NCBI GenBank assembly: GCA_023489065.1
Contig: JAMDCL010000087.1
Coordinates: 1-7,456 of the forward strand
Direction: 5' to 3'
DNA length: 7,456 bases
Source of the DNA: Deltaproteobacteria bacterium
Lineage (GTDB): Bacteria; JAMCPX01
Positions 1 through 5,841 of this stretch are shown here, in pieces. The notes beneath the pieces were generated by a model. That model made no database searches, had not been told where the DNA came from, and saw nothing but the letters and a program-made list of their open reading frames with translations. The position numbers were made by a program, and so were the translations under genes. How positions within the stretch are numbered: position 1 is the stretch's first letter; each line of letters begins with the position of its first letter.

Positions 1-375
1 GGTAATAACCGCATCCGGTTCTTCCTCTGGCTCAGGCACCCAGATGAGAGCGGCCTTGTTTTTATACTTCTGCAGATGCCGGTCGATACAGTTATAGCTC
101 GCATTCAATTTGCCGCCGACAAACCATTTCCAGAACGGCGGATTGCTTGTATCAAGTGTTGTATGCCAGTACCTGTCCCATGAAAGCATATCCGCGTATT
201 CCTTGAAACATTCGGGAAAATTTTTCTCGCCGAACCGTTCGTATATATTCGGATCCGCCATGTTTGCCTGTGCAACAAAGGTCGTCGGCGGATAGATCAT
301 CTCTTCTTCCTTCCAGTGAACGGCGATCTCCGCTTCGCTGAACCCTCTTCCATTCTGCTTGATTTCGTTTGCCAT
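1..375 (-). CDS. acs: Acetyl-CoA synthetase (AMP-forming), N-terminal part; runs off the window edge
   Basis: First 125 codons of an AMP-forming acetate--CoA ligase, which makes acetyl-CoA from acetate, ATP and CoA through an acetyl-AMP intermediate in the cytoplasm. What is visible is the ACAS_N cap: residues 54-75 contain ECFKEYADMLSWDRYW, followed by the family hallmark WFVGGKLNASYNCIDRHL at residues 84-101. The AMP-binding core (full protein usually about 630-670 residues) lies beyond position 1. The ATG at 375-373 is chosen because a strong Shine-Dalgarno lies upstream, although at a long spacing of 11 nt. The gene follows satP on the same strand after 128 nt, which fits acetate uptake plus activation. 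The N-terminal cap cannot separate acetate from propionate specificity, so 'acetyl' is the most likely rather than a proven substrate. The open frame has no disruption. Confidence 0.9.
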   Translation of the reverse strand, partial: MANEIKQNGRGFSEAEIAVHWKEEEMIYPPTTFVAQANMADPNIYERFGEKNFPECFKEYADMLSWDRYWHTTLDTSNPPFWKWFVGGKLNASYNCIDRHLQKYKNKAALIWVPEPEEEPDAVIT

Positions 376-394
376 AGGTTTCTGAACCTCCTTT
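376..394 (-). promoter_or_regulatory. acs ribosome binding site with overlapping mini-hairpin
   Basis: The minus strand reads AAAGGAGGTT at 394-385, a near-perfect Shine-Dalgarno, with 11 nt between GGAGG and the ATG. The arms AGGTT (389-385) and AACCT (380-376) are perfectly complementary around the tetraloop CAGA. This would give a 5-bp hairpin that ends directly before the start codon and occupies part of the Shine-Dalgarno. The sequence is seen directly. Any effect on translation is inference: the stem could mask the site or simply shorten the effective spacing. Confidence 0.6.
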
Positions 395-455
395 TTGGAT
401 GTTTTATGTTGTACTTTATTTTTATTGTTCTGTGTCCGCTTATCCGGCTTCATAG

Positions 456-496
456 AAATTCTCGCTCGAGATTTTCCGTCCCGGTGCCTGTCGGGA
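456..496 (-). other. Intergenic stretch between satP and acs with two short inverted repeats
   Basis: The 128 nt between satP and acs hold two small hairpin candidates. One has 5-bp arms TCCCG/CGGGA (479-483 and 492-496) with an 8-nt loop. The other (456-474) pairs TCTC with GAGA around a GAGC loop, then three A-T pairs after one bulged A. Neither is followed by a T-tract in the direction of transcription, so they do not look like an intrinsic terminator. Co-transcription of satP and acs remains possible. The rest of the gap is A-rich near acs, with no convincing sigma-70 or sigma-54 promoter. Confidence 0.25.
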
Positions 497-503
497 TCTG
501 TAC

Positions 504-1100
504 TTATTTTACGGGGCCGAGCGGCCATACTGTCTTGCCGTACACTTCATTCAAAACCTGGGCAAGGCCCGCATAAATTGCAGACAGACCGCATATGATC
601 CCCTCATATCCTGCTATGAGATGGATGACTTTACTGCCGGTTGCATCACCTGCCGCAAGCAGGAAAAACAGAACGAACAAGGTAAAAAATACAAACTGAA
701 GTGCTTTGTTGAGCTTCAACGTGCCGATGTACATGACGAGTGTAAAAACACCCCAGAGGATCAAATAGGCAACCATGCCTCCGCTATCCTGCCCTGTAAT
801 CCATCCCCATTTTCCGAAGAAAATAAGCGCAACAAGGGTCAGCCAGAAAAGCCCGTATGAGGTGAATGCCGTGGCACCAAAGGTATTTTTTTTCTTCCAT
901 TCTTCGATACCCGCAATGACCTGAGCAATACCCCCGTAAAAAACACCCATTGCCATGATCATGCTTCCAAGAGAGATTATCCCTGCATTCGCAAGATTCA
1001 AAAGTACCGTTGTCATGCCAAAACCCAATAAGCCCAATGGTGCAGGATTTCCTGTTGTGTCCTGAAGTGTGGTTAAAACCACCTGTTTTTCTTCTGACAT
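504..1100 (-). CDS. satP: Acetate/succinate transporter of the GPR1/FUN34/SatP (YaaH) family
   Basis: Inner-membrane carrier of 198 residues (E. coli SatP has 188) that takes up acetate, and in E. coli succinate, probably with protons. The family signature [10 protein letters not shown] is at residues 18-27, at the start of the first membrane segment. Further conserved pieces are FYGGIAQ (54-60), the [12 protein letters not shown] loop (72-83) and [20 protein letters not shown] at the C-terminus (176-195). Hydrophobic stretches fit the usual six transmembrane helices: about 22-42, 45-64, 81-96, 109-127, 133-151 and 160-183. The ATG at 1100 has a strong Shine-Dalgarno 6 nt upstream. The gene lies directly upstream of acs on the same strand, so the pair would import and activate acetate. 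A sigma-54-like promoter lies about 70 nt upstream of the start. Transport direction and exact substrate are not visible in sequence. Confidence 0.93.
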   Translation of the reverse strand: MSEEKQVVLTTLQDTTGNPAPLGLLGFGMTTVLLNLANAGIISLGSMIMAMGVFYGGIAQVIAGIEEWKKKNTFGATAFTSYGLFWLTLVALIFFGKWGWITGQDSGGMVAYLILWGVFTLVMYIGTLKLNKALQFVFFTLFVLFFLLAAGDATGSKVIHLIAGYEGIICGLSAIYAGLAQVLNEVYGKTVWPLGPVK

Positions 1101-1104
1101 AAAC

Positions 1105-1114
1105 TACCTCCTTT
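1105..1114 (-). promoter_or_regulatory. satP ribosome binding site
   Basis: The minus strand reads AAAGGAGGTA with 6 nt between GGAGG and the ATG at 1100. This is a near-consensus Shine-Dalgarno and fixes the satP start. The same AAAAAGGAGGT core precedes acs, so both acetate genes appear built for strong translation. Confidence 0.85.
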
Positions 1115-1167
1115 TTAATGTATTGAAATGAACAATGATCCCCTCGGTCCGACTACAGGTAGAAAGA

Positions 1168-1182
1168 GCACGATAAATGCCA
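1168..1182 (-). promoter_or_regulatory. Putative sigma-54 (-24/-12) promoter for satP
   Basis: The minus strand reads TGGCATTTATCGTGC. Against the consensus TGGCACG-N4-TTGC, the essential GG (-24) and GC (-12) have exactly the required spacing, and 8 of the 11 specified positions match (TGGCA and TGC). A start site about 12 nt downstream would give a 5' leader of roughly 55 nt before satP. The AT-rich DNA and inverted repeat upstream lie where an enhancer-binding activator or a bending protein would act. Sigma-54 motifs of this quality can occur by chance, so this is a candidate, not an established promoter. Confidence 0.5.
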
Positions 1183-1218
1183 GATAAGATAAAACTTCGG
1201 AATGTTTATTTTTTAAAG

Positions 1219-1263
1219 AGTTGCACGCTGAGAACTTTTTTTGCGGATACTCGCGATGCAACT
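1219..1263. repeat. 45-nt imperfect inverted repeat downstream of the lipid A operon
   Basis: Outer arms AGTTGCA (1219-1225) and TGCAACT (1257-1263) are perfect complements. They continue inward, each after a single bulged base, as CGC/GCG and GAG/CTC, giving 13 pairs around a 17-nt loop. No T-tract follows on either strand, so it is not a standard intrinsic terminator. It lies 27 nt after the stop codon of the last lipid A gene and 37 nt upstream of the candidate sigma-54 promoter. It could therefore be an mRNA 3'-end structure for the lipid A operon or an activator-binding site for satP. Which one is undecided. Confidence 0.55.
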
Positions 1264-1289
1264 TAAAGTAACCGCCGGGAAGAACGCTA

Positions 1290-1952
1290 TTACTTTCGGT
1301 AACGAATTTTCGCTTGTAACATATCCTCTGCTATTGCCCCTTGCTGTTCCATGCGCTGTTGAGCAAGGTGCATGCCTTCTCTCCTCTGAAGCCCCTGCAG
1401 AAAGAGAGGCTCCCCGTAGATCGCAACCGCTCTTGAGAACGGCATGGGAATGAGAAATCTGTCCCATGATTTTAACTGGATAAAATGTTTAAACCGTGCG
1501 GTAACCGGAATAAGAGGCATATTCATCTTCTGCGCAAACCAAATCGGTCCTGGTTTCATGACATGATACGGCCCTTTGGGCCCGTCACCGGCGAGGCCTA
1601 TTGTATATTTATTTTTCAGGAGTTCCATGGTTTCGAGTATGGCGGTTTCAGCCCCGCGCGTACTCGACCCTCTGATAGCGTCGAAGCCGAAACGCTTGAT
1701 CACCGCTGTTGCTATATCGCCGTCCTTGCTTTTACTGATGATGATCGCCACTTTTCTATGCCGGTGGGTATACGGAAGCATCAACAGCTCGCCATGCCAG
1801 AAAACGGCAACGGCCCCAGTTTTTGCCATGATGCCATCGAACTGCTCCTTGCCGACGAATGTCCATCTGATCGTTGAAGATACAAGATAGGTCAACACCC
1901 ATATCAGCCAGCCGGCAACAACGGGAACAATGGCATCAAGGATTTTTTTCAT
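1290..1952 (-). CDS. DUF374 lysophospholipid-acyltransferase-like protein, probable lipid A late acyltransferase (LpxJ-type)
   Basis: Protein of 220 residues in the DUF374 branch of the lysophospholipid acyltransferase superfamily. An N-terminal hydrophobic segment (about 7-27) probably anchors it to the inner membrane. Family motifs are WHGE (52-55, the short HG-type catalytic motif), SKSKDGD (73-79), RGSSTRGA (94-101) and AGDGPKGP (121-128, usually PDGPRGP). LpxJ of epsilon-proteobacteria, a Kdo-dependent late lipid A acyltransferase, belongs to DUF374. Position as the last gene after lpxB and msbA supports a similar role here, but the acyl donor and position are unknown. The ATG at 1952 overlaps the msbA end by 17 nt. 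An upstream TTG at 1976 would add eight residues but has no Shine-Dalgarno, and the family alignment does not need it. No lpxK or waaA follows, so the operon seems to end here. Confidence 0.8.
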   Translation of the reverse strand: MKKILDAIVPVVAGWLIWVLTYLVSSTIRWTFVGKEQFDGIMAKTGAVAVFWHGELLMLPYTHRHRKVAIIISKSKDGDIATAVIKRFGFDAIRGSSTRGAETAILETMELLKNKYTIGLAGDGPKGPYHVMKPGPIWFAQKMNMPLIPVTARFKHFIQLKSWDRFLIPMPFSRAVAIYGEPLFLQGLQRREGMHLAQQRMEQQGAIAEDMLQAKIRYRK

Positions 1953-3747
1953 CGTGAACAGGCGTTTCTTTTGCAAAGAGCGTGTGCTGCAGCGTATACA
2001 GTTTATGGTAATAGCCTGCGTTTCTCATCAGGACATCGTGCGGCCCCTCTTCAACGAGCTGGCCTTTCACCAGCACAGCTATCCGGTCGGCCCTCTCTGC
2101 CGTATACAGTCGATGGGCTATCAGGAATGTTGTTTTGCCTTTCATGAGGTTATCAAGCGCCTTCTGTACCTCATTTTCCGATCGCGCATCGAGGTTTGAC
2201 GTTGCTTCATCGAGTATGAGAATCGACGGGTTCTTCAGCACAGCCCGTGCAATTGCAATCCTCTGCCTTTCTCCGCCCGATAATTTTGCGCCCCGCTCAC
2301 CGAGGTTTGTATTGTACCCGTCCGGCAGGTTGACGATGAAATCGTGTGCATAAGCTGATTTTGCCGCCTTCACAACATCGTCATAGGTAGCATCCCTCTT
2401 GCCGTAGATGATATTATTATAAACCGTATCGTCGAACAGAACGGTCTCCTGTGTAACGATACCGATAGCACCCCGCAGGGATTTCAGCGTAATGTCCCTT
2501 ATATCGGTATCGTCTATCTTGATGGAACCCGATGTCACATCGTAAAATCTTGCAAGAAGGCCCACCAGCGTACTTTTACCCGCACCGCTGTCCCCGACGA
2601 TTGCAAGTATCTCTCCTTTTTTTATCTTGATGGATATGTTCTTCAGGACCTCTTGTTCCTGATATTTAAACCCTATATTGTTAAAGGATATCTGATGCTG
2701 TATTTCACCGAGTAGTTTAGTGCCCTGTTTGAGCGTTTCCGGAGGTTCGTCCAAAACGTCGAACACACGCGTCGATGCGGCAAGTCCATCCTGGATGACG
2801 CTGTTTATATTGCTTAAATTTTTTACGGGCTGATAGAGGAGCCCTATTGCCGCAAAGAACGAAAAGAATCCTTCCGGAGTAAGCGTACCGTTCATGATAC
2901 GCATGCCCCCGTACCAGAATGCGCCAACGAACCCCAGGACCATGAGAAATTCCATGGAAGGTACAAAAAGGGCATTTACTTTTATGCCCCGCATCAGTGC
3001 GGCATAGAGGTTCGAGGTATATTTTTTAAACCGGTTGACCTCGTGCTCCTCCTGATTGAATGCCTTGACGATGTTCATACTCGATATGGATTCGAACAAC
3101 TTGTTGTTGAGACCTGCCGCAGCATTCTGGCCCTGTACGCTCACCTTTCTCAGCTTCTTGCCGACCAATACCACGGCATAACCCGCAATAGGATAAACGA
3201 GGAATGTAAGGACAGCGAGCTTCCAGTCCAAATAGAATGCAAGCCCTATCAGAACAATGATCGAAAAGCTGTCTCTGAGGCTTCCGGCTACGGCACTGGT
3301 TACAGCCCCCTGAACGAGCCCGACATCGTTCATGATCCTGGATACGAGCGTGCCTGTATTTACCCTTGAGAAATAATCCATGGGCAGGGACTGGATATGC
3401 TCAAACAGGTCGTTGCGGATATCCATGATCACCCGCTGCCCGATATTACCCATAAAATAAGCCTGACCATAGTAGGAAAGTCCCTTGAGCAGTGCGACAA
3501 AAATGAGTGTCACCGGCAGGTAATAAAACAGCTCTTTTTTGGGGATCTTCGCAAGGAAAAGGAAAGGACCCGCAATGTGCAGTGTCGTTTCTGCGGGATT
3601 TATCACAAATTTTACGAGAGGACCTGCAAGGTATGCGAGTGCGCCCGTCATCAGTGACAGCACGATCATAAGGACCATGGCGATGGTGAACCTTCCCAGG
3701 TAGGGCTTTAAATAGTTAAGTAATCGCGAAACGATTTTTTTATTCAT
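1936..3747 (-). CDS. msbA: Lipid A export ATP-binding/permease protein MsbA (ABC half-transporter)
   Basis: Homodimeric ABC flippase of 603 residues that moves lipid A-core from the inner to the outer leaflet of the inner membrane. The N-terminal half (about 1-330) is a six-helix type IV exporter membrane domain, including the coupling-region segment SLPMDYFSRVNTGTLVSRI (120-138). The nucleotide-binding domain starts near 355: Walker A GDSGAGKST (385-393), Q-loop Gln433, ABC signature LSGGERQRIAIARA (489-502), Walker B ILILDEATSNLD (509-520) and switch His545. All catalytic residues are present. Length matches the family (E. coli 582). The ATG overlaps the lpxB stop as ATGA, implying translational coupling; only a weak GGAA lies upstream. 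The family also contains multidrug and other lipid exporters, but the lpx neighbours on both sides make lipid A the likely cargo. Confidence 0.92.
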   Translation of the reverse strand: MNKKIVSRLLNYLKPYLGRFTIAMVLMIVLSLMTGALAYLAGPLVKFVINPAETTLHIAGPFLFLAKIPKKELFYYLPVTLIFVALLKGLSYYGQAYFMGNIGQRVIMDIRNDLFEHIQSLPMDYFSRVNTGTLVSRIMNDVGLVQGAVTSAVAGSLRDSFSIIVLIGLAFYLDWKLAVLTFLVYPIAGYAVVLVGKKLRKVSVQGQNAAAGLNNKLFESISSMNIVKAFNQEEHEVNRFKKYTSNLYAALMRGIKVNALFVPSMEFLMVLGFVGAFWYGGMRIMNGTLTPEGFFSFFAAIGLLYQPVKNLSNINSVIQDGLAASTRVFDVLDEPPETLKQGTKLLGEIQHQISFNNIGFKYQEQEVLKNISIKIKKGEILAIVGDSGAGKSTLVGLLARFYDVTSGSIKIDDTDIRDITLKSLRGAIGIVTQETVLFDDTVYNNIIYGKRDATYDDVVKAAKSAYAHDFIVNLPDGYNTNLGERGAKLSGGERQRIAIARAVLKNPSILILDEATSNLDARSENEVQKALDNLMKGKTTFLIAHRLYTAERADRIAVLVKGQLVEEGPHDVLMRNAGYYHKLYTLQHTLFAKETPVHDEKNP

Positions 3748-4904
3748 ACGGCGGTTTCCAATAAATTTACGATCTCGTATGCGGCGACCTCCGACGCATC
3801 ACGGTCACTGAGAATATTCCTGAGTTTCAAATAGCCTTCTTTCATTGTGCTGTAAGCCCCCTTATCTTTTAAATACCTGTCCATCATATTTGCAAGTGTT
3901 TCAGGCTTCAGGCCGCTCTGCACGAGTTCCGGTACGATATCCTCCCCGGTAGCTATGTTTATGATACCGATACGATCGATGGAAAGCATGACCTTTGCCA
4001 CCATGTGCGATAAAAAGGAAACCTTGTACACGATTACCATCGGTATACCGAGCAATGCGGTCTCCAGTGTCGCCGTACCCGATGTTACGACGGCAAACTC
4101 GGACATGCCGACAGCATTATAGGTATCGTCGATAATTATTTTTACCGGTACGTCGAACGCCTGCACTATCTGAGTACATATTCCGGACTGTGACGACAGA
4201 ACGGGGACAATAAACGATAAGTCTTTGTAAGCCTTATTGATCCTTGATGCAGCCTCAAGCATTATGGGCAGATGCCTTTTTACCTCCGCTGTCCTGCTTC
4301 CGGGCAGCATCGCTATTGTCCTGGTGCCGGCAGGAATATCATATTTTTTTAAAAGCTCTTCCTTCGTCTTCGTCATCCTGACTGTTTTTACAAGAGGATG
4401 ACCGACAAACTTCACATCCACACCGGCATTTTTATAGAAAGATTCCTCAAAACCGAAAATCACCAGAATCTTTTTGAAATACCGTGCTATTTTTTTTACT
4501 CTGCCCTTTCTCCATGCCCAGACCTGCGGAGAGATATAGTAAACAAGGGGCACCTGCATTTTATAAAGCTTCTTAGCGAGGCGGAGATTGAAATCCGGGA
4601 AATCGATCAGCACTGCAAGGTCTATATGCTCTTTGTGTACCAGGTCCTCTACAGTCCGAAACGCCTGCCGTATCATACCGAGATGCTTTATGACTTCCGA
4701 AATACCGACAACCGCAATCTTATCAGCGTCGTAAATAACATTGACGCCCGCCTCTTTCATCAGCCTGCCGCCAATGCCGGTAAATTCGAGACCACCGGTT
4801 TTATTCTCCCTACCTTTTTCCCATTGCAGCCTTACAGCCTTCACCAGGTTTGCTCCATGAAGATCCGCGGACGGCTCACCTGCTATGATCAATATTTTTT
4901 TCAT
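3744..4904 (-). CDS. lpxB: Lipid-A-disaccharide synthase LpxB
   Basis: Family GT19 glycosyltransferase of 386 residues (E. coli 382). It joins UDP-2,3-diacylglucosamine to lipid X at the inner face of the inner membrane, giving the beta-1,6 disaccharide monophosphate. Visible motifs are AGEPSADLHGA (8-18), IDFPDFNLRLAKK (100-112, with the conserved Asp), YYISPQVWAWRKGR (122-135), FVGHPL (166-171), LPGSR (200-204), SGTATLE (275-281) and VPELVQ (324-329). These span both Rossmann-like lobes, so the enzyme looks complete and active. The start at 4904 lies 29 nt inside the end of the upstream oxidoreductase gene; it is preferred because the protein begins directly with the first beta strand (MKKILIIAGEPS). 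The stop overlaps the msbA start as ATGA. Its substrates require a UDP-diacylglucosamine hydrolase (LpxH, LpxI or LpxG), which is not in this window. Confidence 0.96.
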   Translation of the reverse strand: MKKILIIAGEPSADLHGANLVKAVRLQWEKGRENKTGGLEFTGIGGRLMKEAGVNVIYDADKIAVVGISEVIKHLGMIRQAFRTVEDLVHKEHIDLAVLIDFPDFNLRLAKKLYKMQVPLVYYISPQVWAWRKGRVKKIARYFKKILVIFGFEESFYKNAGVDVKFVGHPLVKTVRMTKTKEELLKKYDIPAGTRTIAMLPGSRTAEVKRHLPIMLEAASRINKAYKDLSFIVPVLSSQSGICTQIVQAFDVPVKIIIDDTYNAVGMSEFAVVTSGTATLETALLGIPMVIVYKVSFLSHMVAKVMLSIDRIGIINIATGEDIVPELVQSGLKPETLANMMDRYLKDKGAYSTMKEGYLKLRNILSDRDASEVAAYEIVNLLETAV

Positions 4905-5841
4905 AACCTACCGTGGTAAGATTCTTTTCTATCCTGGCGAGGATCTTGAACGCTATCCCGAGTGCCGACAGGCCGTCCCTGCCTTTGACAAGGGGTTCTT
5001 CCCCGGTCTTGACAGCATGGATAAAGCTTTTTATTTCCTCAAGCAGGCTGTCTTCCTTCGATATCTCGAGCTGCTGTGCATCCAGCTCGGGACTGGGTCC
5101 GGTATGTATCCTGACGATGTTGACCTTCGATGCACCGTAGTCTATGGAAAAATAAGCGTCACTCTGAAACAGTCGTATCTTCCGCATCCTCTCGGTAGAG
5201 ACCCTGCTTGCGGTAACGTTCGCAACGCAGCCGTTTTTGAATTTCAGCCTTGCGTTCGCAATATCCACTTTATTGGTCAATACGGGTACCCCGACGGCAT
5301 CGATGGCTACGATGTCCGACGGGATCAGCGAGAGTATAATATCGAGGTCATGGATCATAAGATCCCTGACAACGTCGACATCCGTTCCCCTGACCGTAAA
5401 AGGGCTGAGCCTGTGTACCTCTATAAATACCGGCTTGCGTATCATGCCCTTGACCGTTCGTATCGCACTGTTGAAACGCTCAAGGTGCCCGATTTGAAAT
5501 GCGGTTTTGTTTTGTTCGGCGATGGTTACCAGTTTTCTTGCATGCTGTACCGTATCGGTAATCGGCTTCTCCAGCAGCACCGGTATGCCGCGTTTCAGAA
5601 AAAATCCCGCGACTTCATAATGGCTGACGGTCGGAACAACGATGCTGACAGCATCGACGATGCCGTATAATTTTTTATAATCCGCATAGGTGGTAACCTT
5701 GAATCTTTCGTATGCCTTTTTTCTCTTTTCCTCGTCCGAGTCGGCTATGGCAACAAGCTCCGCGTCATCGAGATGCAGGTATTTATCGCAGTGGAAAGTT
5801 CCGAGATAGCCGGCACCGACAACGCCTATCCGTAACTTCAT
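4876..5841 (-). CDS. Gfo/Idh/MocA-family NAD-dependent oxidoreductase, GnnA-like (possible UDP-GlcNAc 3-dehydrogenase)
   Basis: Cytoplasmic dehydrogenase of 321 residues. An N-terminal Rossmann fold carries the dinucleotide loop GAGYLG (9-14) and an acid at the end of beta 2 (Asp34, suggesting NAD over NADP). Then come the family catalytic motif EKP (91-93), GHLERFN (118-124) and, in the substrate domain, RDLMIHDLD (159-167) with His164. GHxERFN and the DLxIHDxD stretch are typical of the nucleotide-sugar subgroup that includes GnnA. In Acidithiobacillus ferrooxidans, gnnA and gnnB lie between lpxA and lpxB and make UDP-GlcNAc3N for amide-linked lipid A; here a GnnA-like gene occupies that same slot without gnnB. 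The start forms an ATGA overlap with the lpxA stop. Assignment to the family is firm. The substrate (UDP-GlcNAc, a UDP-acylglucosamine or another sugar) is inferred from position only. Confidence 0.85.
   Translation of the reverse strand: MKLRIGVVGAGYLGTFHCDKYLHLDDAELVAIADSDEEKRKKAYERFKVTTYADYKKLYGIVDAVSIVVPTVSHYEVAGFFLKRGIPVLLEKPITDTVQHARKLVTIAEQNKTAFQIGHLERFNSAIRTVKGMIRKPVFIEVHRLSPFTVRGTDVDVVRDLMIHDLDIILSLIPSDIVAIDAVGVPVLTNKVDIANARLKFKNGCVANVTASRVSTERMRKIRLFQSDAYFSIDYGASKVNIVRIHTGPSPELDAQQLEISKEDSLLEEIKSFIHAVKTGEEPLVKGRDGLSALGIAFKILARIEKNLTTVGYEKNIDHSR

Noticed and set aside
479..496. Terminator between satP and acs
   Set aside because: The stem is only 5 bp with an 8-nt loop and no T-tract follows, so it is not credible as an intrinsic terminator.
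395..503. Separate sigma-70 or sigma-54 promoter for acs
   Set aside because: The AT-rich stretch offers only poor -10-like hexamers with no properly spaced -35, and no GG/GC pair with sigma-54 spacing.
1213..1467. 84-codon minus-strand frame overlapping the end of the DUF374 gene and the intergenic repeat
   Set aside because: Reads the acyltransferase gene in another frame, with low-complexity translation and no homologue recognised; the DUF374 frame is clearly the real one.
1953..1976. Upstream TTG start extending the DUF374 protein by eight residues
   Set aside because: No Shine-Dalgarno at the TTG. The ATG at 1952 gives a normal N-terminus leading straight into the hydrophobic segment.
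4398..4919. 173-codon open frame on the plus strand
   Set aside because: Antisense to lpxB; no plausible ribosome binding site or domain.
4885..5670. 261-codon open frame on the plus strand
   Set aside because: Lies wholly antisense to the oxidoreductase gene and the lpxB start. The translation shows no domain and has the skewed composition of a reverse-strand shadow. The minus-strand gene has clear family motifs.
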